A stretch of 64,000 nt of DNA. Origin: Alphaproteobacteria bacterium (GTDB lineage: Bacteria > Pseudomonadota > Alphaproteobacteria > Micavibrionales > Micavibrionaceae). The position numbers were made by a program, and so were the translations under genes. The DNA is taken from NCBI GenBank assembly GCA_016125135.1, contig WGMJ01000001.1, forward strand, positions 1-64,000. Reading direction: 5' to 3'. The notes beneath the pieces were generated by a model. That model did no database searches. It was not told the DNA's origin and saw only the letters and a list, made by a program, of their open reading frames with translations. Shown here one piece after another: positions 34,365 to 41,248 of this stretch (position 1 is its first letter; every line of letters begins with the position of its first letter).

Positions 34365-35567
34365 TCAAGGCGCCGGCGGGCGGGCGACTTTCAGCAGGAT
34401 GCCGCATTTTGTTTGCTGTTTTTGCGGGAAGATATCAACAAGGTCAACGCCTGCAACATTTGCAACTTTCTCGATATCCTTGATCGGGTTTTTGGCTGAC
34501 AAGATAGAGCTGATTTTATGGCCCTTCTTGATCTCGATATCACCATCAACCGTTGTCATTGTGTGGTCTTTTGTCGCAATACAATCAATCTCGATACGGC
34601 AGGCAGTGGCGTTCCATGATGAAACGGCTTCCCAGTTCCCGAGAACGTCATAATTTCTATCGGTGATCACCCCTTCATGAACAGCACGGGCAATGCCACT
34701 GAGCGAGAAGCAGGCGAAGGCGGGTGTTTGTTCGTAGCGTTTCAGGAGTTTGCCAACATCGCGCTCGATATCAAGCGTCATGAAAATGTAAGAGCCTACG
34801 CCGTGGCGTAAATTGATTGTTGCGAAGTAGTCACACAGAACCTCGCGTGAGTCGCGGCCTTCTTTCAGAAACTCCGGCGCGTTCATCAACATGCCGCCGA
34901 AAATTGCTACAAGATCATTACCCTTGTGTTCGCTCAGTTCAATCGGTTCACGACGGTAAGCGTTACCAACGATGGCAGATGTATTGAGACCAAGCTCTTC
35001 GTTGAAAAGACGGGCTGAGTCAACCGCGTAGGAGGGCACAATATCAAAAGAGGTATAGCCGCTGACGCGGTGTGTCTTCGAGGGGTCATTGACCAGTGAG
35101 CGGACAAAAGGAATGGATTTTGTGCGGACCGAGTTTTGTTCGCCCGGGCCGTATTCGTAAACCGAATAAGTGCCGCCCGGCAGGGATGTAAGAAGTATGT
35201 TATCGACAGGGTCTGAAACGAGTGCCTTCACAAGCGAAGCGTCACCGAAATCAACCTCGGGGGATGATAATTCGTGTGCATCCCAGGCATTACTGCCCCA
35301 CAGGATGCGGTCGCCGTCTACAATTTGTCCGCTGATCTGGTAGTCTTTCGGGTCAAAGAAAAGGTGGCGGGTGAGAAGGCCATTGCCTTCGTCGCGCACG
35401 GCCATCAGGAAGTCATTGCGGAATTTTTCACGCTCGCGTGCAACAGCTGTCTGGTTATCATTGCAGTTTTCAAGTGCACCACAGCCAAAAAAGCTCGCGG
35501 CAAGGCGCGACTCTGTATTGTCGGCCAGTTTCCTTGCTGTTTGTCTTTTTGTTGTTTTACCCGCCAT
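34365..35567 (-). CDS. Methyltransferase-like orphan protein
   Basis: The 400-residue soluble protein has GNDLVAIFGGMLMNAPEFLKEG and a C-terminal KKGHKISSILSAKNPIKDIEKVANVAGV region that recall EgtD-like (methyltransf_33) SAM methyltransferases, but the SAM-binding glycine motif is not clear. I give this family only tentatively. The N-terminus is basic (KTTKRQTARKLADN). It ends KVARPPAP. It lies 12 nt downstream of the HTH regulator gene in one operon. Confidence 0.55.
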   Translation of the reverse strand: MAGKTTKRQTARKLADNTESRLAASFFGCGALENCNDNQTAVAREREKFRNDFLMAVRDEGNGLLTRHLFFDPKDYQISGQIVDGDRILWGSNAWDAHELSSPEVDFGDASLVKALVSDPVDNILLTSLPGGTYSVYEYGPGEQNSVRTKSIPFVRSLVNDPSKTHRVSGYTSFDIVPSYAVDSARLFNEELGLNTSAIVGNAYRREPIELSEHKGNDLVAIFGGMLMNAPEFLKEGRDSREVLCDYFATINLRHGVGSYIFMTLDIERDVGKLLKRYEQTPAFACFSLSGIARAVHEGVITDRNYDVLGNWEAVSSWNATACRIEIDCIATKDHTMTTVDGDIEIKKGHKISSILSAKNPIKDIEKVANVAGVDLVDIFPQKQQTKCGILLKVARPPAP

Positions 35568-35579
35568 TATACGCTTCTT

Positions 35580-36251
35580 TTATCCCGTTGCTTTTATCTT
35601 TCCTTTGGGGATTGCCGGTACGGCCATTTCCCACATTGCCATGAACTGCGCACGGTAGGCGCTGGCCACAGCCGGATACTGTAAAAGTATAACGGTCGGC
35701 TCGGCGTCCAGAATCATGATCGCGAGCTTCGAACCGTATTGGTAGAACGGCACGGAGCTGAAGAATTCGCGTTTGATCCAGCGATATTCGGCGTAATCGG
35801 ACGTCGCGAGGAAATAATCATCACCTTCCTGTAACAGGATTTTGTAAGTGACGTTTTTCAGTTCCTGCATACGATTAACGTGTGTTTGCACGTTCGAGTC
35901 GCCAAGCCATTTTTCAAACTGGCGTTCGTCAACGTTGCTGACAAGGATCTCACTACCTTCATTCTTGACGGTGTTGTAGACATCCTCGTAGAAATCCCAG
36001 AAGCCCATACGGCCCTTCAGGATTTTGACATCCCCGGACTTCAAACGGACTCCATCGGTACCGATAAATTCAATACCGGCATTCTCGAATGCTTTTTCGA
36101 TGAGGCTGATTGTGCTTTCGCGGGGGCTGACGTTACCAGTTTCAATGGAACCAATTGACGTTGCCGAAATGCCTGTGCGTTCGGCGAGGTCGTTTTGACT
36201 CCATCCCAGAATACCTCGCGCGCCCCTGATTTGCGCTGTTGATATGGCCAT
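35580..36251 (-). CDS. XRE-family HTH transcriptional regulator
   Basis: The 223-residue protein has an N-terminal XRE helix-turn-helix (IRGARGILGWSQNDLAERTGISATSIGSIETGN) and a C-terminal effector domain (SEILVSNVDERQFEKWL, VPFYQYGSKLAIMILDAEPTVILLQYP, AYRAQFMAMWEMA) that resembles the phospholipase-D-like sensor part of TrmB-type regulators. It probably controls its own operon. TTAACGA repeats upstream (near 36270-36285) are a candidate operator. Confidence 0.75.
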   Translation of the reverse strand: MAISTAQIRGARGILGWSQNDLAERTGISATSIGSIETGNVSPRESTISLIEKAFENAGIEFIGTDGVRLKSGDVKILKGRMGFWDFYEDVYNTVKNEGSEILVSNVDERQFEKWLGDSNVQTHVNRMQELKNVTYKILLQEGDDYFLATSDYAEYRWIKREFFSSVPFYQYGSKLAIMILDAEPTVILLQYPAVASAYRAQFMAMWEMAVPAIPKGKIKATG

Positions 36252-36496
36252 TTTGGTCTATCCTTATGTTTTAACGAGTTAACGAACCTTACCGCATCTT
36301 TTGGGTTTTTCCCAAGTTATTTGTTGTTATATGCGGCATTGCGATAAAATGCAAGAAAATATGACAAATAAATTGAAAGATTCTTGTGAATCTGCCCGTT
36401 AACCTTATTTCCGTTGACTCTACCCATAAACTTATGCTTTTTACAAGTATAAATTTGCTTTTTAGCAAGTTTCCTTTTTAACCCCACACTTTATTC

Positions 36497-36524
36497 GCCC
36501 TGCCGTTGCGCAGGGCTTTTTTTT
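36497..36524 (+). terminator. Terminator with no gene upstream
   Basis: GCCCTG pairs with CAGGGC around an 8-nt loop, then eight Ts. No coding sequence on this strand ends before it. Confidence 0.75.
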
Positions 36525-36556
36525 GCAAAAGAGCGCGGCCCCTCACGAAATATATA

Positions 36557-36586
36557 TTGACATAAGACATTTATTTAACGTAAGGT
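36557..36586 (+). promoter_or_regulatory. TTGACATA-type promoter
   Basis: TTGACA (36557-36562) in AAATATATATTGACATAAGA, then TAAGGT (36581-36586) after 18 nt. It precedes the 36629 operon. Confidence 0.6.
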
Positions 36587-36628
36587 TCTGGCGGTGTAGC
36601 TAAAGCATAAAAAATAGAGGGATGAAAA

Positions 36629-37621
36629 ATGGATAAAAAAGAACCAAGAACAACAGTCGCGCATTTAAAGCCTGCGCGTGTTCTAACTGAAATGGGCATG
36701 TATGCCGCTGGTGGCGCAGGATTTGTTGCCCTTGTTACTGCAACGGCTCAACCGGAAATGCCAAGCGACCAGGAAATTGCTGATGACGCGCTGGCTGTTT
36801 GCAAAAGCACGATTGGCCGTGACTTCTCGGTTACAGTTGACGGTGATGCAACGATAATTCAAGCCAATGGTTACGAACAGAATATTGCAGATTGTACGCA
36901 GGATAACTACACCGCAGGCGTTGAGCAGGCACGCGAGAATTTCGTTGCCGGGCAGGCGCTATCAGATTCTGCTGTTCCGGAAATTCTTGCGGTTGTAGGG
37001 ATTACTACTGCAGTAGCCTGTGGTGTGGCAAAACGCATTTTTGACAAACGTTCCACAGAGATTTCAAACCAGTCATGGGGACGCACATACCTTGATAATG
37101 GTGAGGACCTGTTTGAATATGATTTTGGCCCCGTTTATATGGGAGGATCACCACGCGCAACCTTCTCGGAGCGTGAGGGCGAGCGCCTTATAAAGGTGCC
37201 GATGCGGGAAGCATTTAGTCGCGGTGAAGAGTTTGACGAAACGCGATTGATAAATCTTTTGAGAACACTGGATGCAACAAAGGTTGCAGCAGCTCGCGCG
37301 GATTCATGGTCGCCGGATGTTATTCCAGAAGGCAAACCTGTAAAAGAGCGGTTGCCACTACATATCGTCCGCGAACGTGCGATTGGCTATATTCATGCGA
37401 TCAACGCTATTCGCAGGGTTAAGGCGGATATTATTGCTGGCGGGGATGTAGCTCCTTATGTTCCAGCAGATTTATATGCGGATCCTGAAGATAAAACCGT
37501 GCGCCCGCTCCTGCAAGTGCCGGAAGCAAGCACAATTACAGCGAAAACAAATTTCGCGGCATTGCTTGACAATGTTGTGGCCAGCGCCGCGCCAACCCCT
37601 GCCGGGCTGGTGTTCCGTTAA
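36629..37621 (+). CDS. Two-TM orphan protein, full-length family member
   Basis: This 330-residue protein has a membrane helix (about 27-45, AAGGAGFVALVTATA), a periplasmic loop with two cysteines (LAVCKSTIG and IADCTQDN) and a second helix (about 115-135, ILAVVGITTAVACGVA). A cytoplasmic part ends with the family C-terminal domain: AINAIRRVKADI, DLYADPEDKTVRPLLQVPEASTITAKTNF and AALLDN. The tail is APTPAGLVFR. Paralogues are at 37666/38067, 60299 and 62955. Function unknown. The SD GAGGGATG supports the start. Confidence 0.7.
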   Translation: MDKKEPRTTVAHLKPARVLTEMGMYAAGGAGFVALVTATAQPEMPSDQEIADDALAVCKSTIGRDFSVTVDGDATIIQANGYEQNIADCTQDNYTAGVEQARENFVAGQALSDSAVPEILAVVGITTAVACGVAKRIFDKRSTEISNQSWGRTYLDNGEDLFEYDFGPVYMGGSPRATFSEREGERLIKVPMREAFSRGEEFDETRLINLLRTLDATKVAAARADSWSPDVIPEGKPVKERLPLHIVRERAIGYIHAINAIRRVKADIIAGGDVAPYVPADLYADPEDKTVRPLLQVPEASTITAKTNFAALLDNVVASAAPTPAGLVFR

Positions 37622-37665
37622 CAAGTATAAAATCACCAAAACATAAAAATAGAGGAAAATAAAAA

Positions 37666-38088
37666 ATGACAAGACAAATCGTAACCGCAAAAGATATCAG
37701 CCCCGCAGTGACTGACCGCATAGATGGCCAGAGACTCGTTGGTAGAGGTGTTCTCGGGGTCGGTATGGCCGTCGGGGTGGCTGCTTTATGGGATGCTGCC
37801 GATAAAGTTACTCTGCTGAACGACGCCACGCCTGATGAGTCTCTCGCACGTGCGTTAAGCGCCTGTGATGATGCGAGCAATATAACGCTTACAGTTGATG
37901 GCAATGATTTGCAAGCAGATCTGGCCGCACACTTTGCTACCGTTGATTCTTGCGTGCAAGGAGAATTGCGGGATTCTTCGCCTGCATTTCTGGCGCAGGA
38001 TAATCTGGCCGCGCAGGCGGCGCTCGGCTGGGTGTTGTTATCCTGCTCATTGCTGCTGGCGGTGCCGTGGCTGCTGAAAAGGCGTTAA
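37666..38088 (+). CDS. Two-TM orphan protein, N-terminal half of a split paralogue
   Basis: The 140-residue product repeats the first half of the 36629 protein: a helix (LVGRGVLGVGMAVGVAALW), a loop with ALSACDDASNITLTVDGNDLQ and TVDSCVQGEL, and a second helix (ALGWVLLSCSLLLAVPWLL) before an abrupt KRR end. The matching C-terminal half is encoded in the next frame from 38067. The overlap and equal order suggest a frameshifted or fissioned gene. Confidence 0.6.
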   Translation: MTRQIVTAKDISPAVTDRIDGQRLVGRGVLGVGMAVGVAALWDAADKVTLLNDATPDESLARALSACDDASNITLTVDGNDLQADLAAHFATVDSCVQGELRDSSPAFLAQDNLAAQAALGWVLLSCSLLLAVPWLLKRR

Positions 38089-38666
38089 CAAAACTGGCTA
38101 GCACACGCATAGAGTTGGAGCACGCCCACTTCACACGTAGTACAGATGGTGAAACACCATTCTTTGGCACATTTAAGCACTCATATGCGGACGGAGAAAT
38201 TTGTGCCAAGTCAACCTATCTGCCTGATACAGGGAGCCTTAGTCTTTTAAAAGTATCTATAGGCCGTAACGGGGTTGCAGAAAACGGTTACCATGAAAGC
38301 ACATTAACCGAGCAAGAATTGGCTATCACGCTGGAAGCGCTGGGAAGCCATGGTGTGAATAAGGGCGAGAAGCTGCTGAAAGACTGTGTAAAGAGTGCAT
38401 GGCTACAAGACCGCGTTGAAGACCTGATTACAGCTATCAACAAGATCCGCGTTGCAAAGGCATATATTGCACAAGGGCCTGATGCCGATAAGTATGATCC
38501 GAAAGATTTATATCTGGACCCAGCCAGCAAAACATTGCGACCACTTGTTCAAATGCCGGCCGCAGGAAGCATTACAAATAAAACACGTTTCGGGAGATTG
38601 CTGGATAATGTAGAGGGCGCGCCAGCACAGCCGCCTAAAAATCAATTCGCCCCGCGCGTGCTGTAA
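38067..38666 (+). CDS. Two-TM orphan family, C-terminal half of a split paralogue
   Basis: The 199-residue frame starts at GTG 38067 inside the previous gene. Its frame reads back upstream as GVVILLIAAGGA, a good membrane helix, so the original gene probably ran through. It carries the family C-terminal domain: AINKIRVAKAYIAQG, DLYLDPASKTLRPLVQMPAAGSITNKTRF and LLDN. It ends PPKNQFAPRVL. Coupled reinitiation could still make both halves. A terminator follows. Confidence 0.6.
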   Translation: MAAEKALTKLASTRIELEHAHFTRSTDGETPFFGTFKHSYADGEICAKSTYLPDTGSLSLLKVSIGRNGVAENGYHESTLTEQELAITLEALGSHGVNKGEKLLKDCVKSAWLQDRVEDLITAINKIRVAKAYIAQGPDADKYDPKDLYLDPASKTLRPLVQMPAAGSITNKTRFGRLLDNVEGAPAQPPKNQFAPRVL

Positions 38667-38673
38667 AAAAATA

Positions 38674-38697
38674 AAAAGCCCCGCAAGGGGCTTTTTT
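38674..38697 (+). terminator. Bidirectional terminator
   Basis: AAAAAGCCCC-GCAA-GGGGCTTTTTT, downstream of the 38067 gene and of the convergent gene ending at 38710. Confidence 0.85.
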
Positions 38698-38709
38698 CTT
38701 ATGCTTGTA

Positions 38710-39069
38710 TCAGGGCGCGGGCGGTGGTGGGCTGGCTTGCGTTTTCCGGTAATGATAGGCGTTTTGGGACTGCATTTCGGTTTCCTTCAGGGCCGTGACG
38801 TTCAGCCCGTGATTTTCCCCGAAGGCACCATCAACAATATCCAACAGGGTGAAGATATCTTTCTCGTCTATGTCGAAGCGGTACCCCACAATATCACCAT
38901 CGTAATCGGTCACAGGCCTGCCGACCTTGCCGAGGGCGATTTTTGCGCGGCCCAGCTTGTTGCGGAACTTACGTGCAAGAACCTGATCCATTTTCGGGTA
39001 GGCGTGGCCGCCCGCAGGGACGTCATCGGGTGCGCGCATAATTGTAAGAACGCAGATATCAAGCCGCAT
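38710..39069 (-). CDS. Small orphan protein with SPPPPAP tail
   Basis: The 119-residue soluble protein is basic at first (MDQVLARKFRNKLGRAKIALGKVG), then has DYDGDIVGYRFDIDEKDIFTLLDIVDGAFGENHGLNV, an alpha/beta pattern. It ends QASPPPPAP. ATG 39069 is preferred to GTG 39081. It overlaps the end of the M3 peptidase gene by 11 nt and is probably its operon partner. Function unknown. Confidence 0.6.
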   Translation of the reverse strand: MRLDICVLTIMRAPDDVPAGGHAYPKMDQVLARKFRNKLGRAKIALGKVGRPVTDYDGDIVGYRFDIDEKDIFTLLDIVDGAFGENHGLNVTALKETEMQSQNAYHYRKTQASPPPPAP

Positions 39070-41122
39070 TGGCTTTATCACCCGTTAAACCTTCGCGGCG
39101 GGCGAGCGCTGCGACATCGGCATCGCGGCCTCTGAACTCGCGGTAAAGCACAGCAGGCGGGCGCGCGCCACCGGAACTGAGAAGCGTTTTGAACTTCTTC
39201 GCAACAGCACTGTTATAAAGATCGTCCGTTTCGCGGAAAGCTTCGAAGGCATCGGCATCAAGCACCTCGGCCCATTTATAGCTATAGTACCCAGCCGAAT
39301 AACCGCCTGCAAAAATATGCGAGAAGTTTGTGAAAATGCGCGGCGTTACTTTTGCATTTGGTAACAAGCGGAATTCATCCATCAGCGCGTCTTCGAATTT
39401 GGCAAGGCCTGTAGACAGGGCTTTATCGACCTCCGAATAGAAATGCATATCAAGCGTTGCAAGGCCGATTTGCCGCAGGCCGAACGACCCCGCCATAAAA
39501 TTTTTGGCAGCACGCATTTTCTCGATCAGATCCGCAGGCAGGCTTTCACCTGTTTCATAATGGCTGCTGATAAGCGCAAGCGTTTGTGGCTCATACGTCC
39601 AGTTTTCCTGCACTTGTGAGGGCAGCTCGACGAAATCCCAGAGCACATGATAACCCGAGATAGAACGGTAAGGTGAGCTGCCCAAGAGGCCATGGAGCGC
39701 GTGGCCCATTTCATGGAACAGGGTTTCAACCTCGTTATGCGTAACAAGCGCAGGCTTGCCGGCTACAGGCTTGGTGAAGTTACAAACAATAGCGACAACA
39801 GGCGCGCGTTTTTCGCCCTTGTAAATACCACCATCGCGGAAGGAGGTTGCCCATGCGCCTTCTTTTTTCTCGCCCGGGCGCGGGAATAAATCAGCATAGA
39901 AGGTGCCGCGGAAGACGTTTGTCTCATCATCGAATACGTCATAGGCTTTTACATCAGGGTGGTAGAGCGGGTAGTTTTTATTTTCGACAAAACGAATGCT
40001 GAACAGGCGCGAGAAATGCGCGAACGTGCCAGCAAGCACTTTTTCAATCGGGAAATAGGGGCGCAGTTCTTCATCATTAAAGCTGAATTTTTCTTCCTTC
40101 AGTTTTTCGGAATAATAGGCAGTGTCCCACGGCTGGATATCATCAAGCCCGTCTTTCTCGTGCGCGAATTTCTTGACCATTGCGATATCCTGCAAACCGG
40201 CAGGTTTGTAACGCTTCTTCAGATCATCGAGGAATTTGAAAACCGTTTCAGGTGTTTCGGCCATACGGCGCTCGAGCACGTAATGGGCCGGTGTTTTATA
40301 GCCAAGCAGTTGCGCACGCTCGTTTGAAAGCGCAAGGATTTGTTCGGCGAGTTTTGTGGTGTCCCACGCATCGCCCGCGCAAAGCGCGGCGTTTGCACGC
40401 CATATTTTTTCGCGCAGTGCACGGTTATGTGCGTAAGTGACAACGGGAATATAAACAGCGTAATCAAGCGTGACGCAATATTCGCCCGTTTTCCCTTTTT
40501 TCGTGGCGCTTTCTTCCATGGCGGCCAGAATAATATCGGGGATGCCGGCAAGCTCGTTTTTATCGGCCGTAAAATAAGCAAAAGCTCCGCGCGCTTTTGT
40601 ATTATTCTCGCGGTATTTCGGTGCAAGCACCGACATTTCCTGATCGATGGCTTTCAAGCGTTCTTTTTTATCTTCGGGCAGAAGCGCACCGTTACGGACG
40701 AAGCCTTTATAGGTGTTATCAAGGAGCGTCCATTGCTCGTCACTCATTTTATTTTTATCGGCCGCGTCATAAACCGCTTTCACACGAGCGAAAAGGTCGG
40801 CATCGAGCGCAACTTCACTGCTATAGGCGGCAACAGCGGGGTCAAGCTTCTCGGAAAGGGCTTGTAATTCATCACCGCCCACGGCAGAGAGCAAGTTGTG
40901 GTAAATGGTATGCGCTGTATCAAGATCATCGCTTGAGGTTTCAAGTGCCTCGATTGTGTTCTCGAAGCTTGGCGTGTCTTTGTTGTTTTTAATCGCGGCG
41001 ATATTTGCGCGCGCGCGGATAATGCCCTCGGTGATAGCAGGTTCGAAATGTTCGGTTTTAATGAGGTCGAAACGCGGCGCCAGATTAGGCAGCGTTGAGG
41101 TTTCTAAAAGTGGATTCGTCAT
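39059..41122 (-). CDS. M3 family oligopeptidase (Dcp/PrlC type)
   Basis: The 687-residue zinc peptidase has the HEMGHALHGLL motif at about residue 470 in the context TLFHEMGHAL, plus the family start NPLLETSTLPNLAPRF and C-terminal FSHIFAGGYSAGYYSYKWAEVLDADAFEAF. It is probably cytosolic and degrades short peptides, as dipeptidyl carboxypeptidase or oligopeptidase A. Lies next to a second M3 gene, separated by a REP pair. Confidence 0.9.
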   Translation of the reverse strand: MTNPLLETSTLPNLAPRFDLIKTEHFEPAITEGIIRARANIAAIKNNKDTPSFENTIEALETSSDDLDTAHTIYHNLLSAVGGDELQALSEKLDPAVAAYSSEVALDADLFARVKAVYDAADKNKMSDEQWTLLDNTYKGFVRNGALLPEDKKERLKAIDQEMSVLAPKYRENNTKARGAFAYFTADKNELAGIPDIILAAMEESATKKGKTGEYCVTLDYAVYIPVVTYAHNRALREKIWRANAALCAGDAWDTTKLAEQILALSNERAQLLGYKTPAHYVLERRMAETPETVFKFLDDLKKRYKPAGLQDIAMVKKFAHEKDGLDDIQPWDTAYYSEKLKEEKFSFNDEELRPYFPIEKVLAGTFAHFSRLFSIRFVENKNYPLYHPDVKAYDVFDDETNVFRGTFYADLFPRPGEKKEGAWATSFRDGGIYKGEKRAPVVAIVCNFTKPVAGKPALVTHNEVETLFHEMGHALHGLLGSSPYRSISGYHVLWDFVELPSQVQENWTYEPQTLALISSHYETGESLPADLIEKMRAAKNFMAGSFGLRQIGLATLDMHFYSEVDKALSTGLAKFEDALMDEFRLLPNAKVTPRIFTNFSHIFAGGYSAGYYSYKWAEVLDADAFEAFRETDDLYNSAVAKKFKTLLSSGGARPPAVLYREFRGRDADVAALARREGLTGDKANAA

Positions 41123-41147
41123 GCTTTATATATAGGTCGGAACCTTG

Positions 41148-41232
41148 TGTCATGCCAGCGAAAGCTGGCATCCAGAGTTAAAAACTCAATTTTTCTTTGT
41201 AAATCTGGACCCCAGCTTTCGCTGGGGTGACA
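41148..41232. repeat. REP-like palindrome pair
   Basis: Two inverted palindromic units (41148-41176 and 41204-41232) have arms around CCAGCGAAAGCTGG and begin or end with TGTCA. Differences between the units (GCC/GGC versus CCC/GGG) are paired within each hairpin, so the structure is conserved. The frame TGTCAT-hairpin-ATCC is shared with the GIY-YIG element repeats at 32112. Confidence 0.8.
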
Positions 41233-41248
41233 TATTGTTATGGTGTGC

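Larger units (their letters stand above)
36252..36628. promoter_or_regulatory. 377-bp intergenic region between divergent genes
   Basis: This AT-rich region has no ORF. It holds TTAACGAGTTAACGAA near the HTH gene (possible operator), a TTGACT at 36414, a rightward terminator at 36497-36524 that follows no annotated gene, and the TTGACATA promoter at 36557. The orphan terminator suggests a small untranslated transcript between about 36.4 and 36.52 kb, but no convincing promoter was found for it. Confidence 0.4.

Noticed and set aside
38701-39135. 144-codon rightward frame opposite the 38710 gene
   Set aside because: It lacks an SD and lies opposite a better frame that is coupled to the M3 gene and has the common Pro tail.
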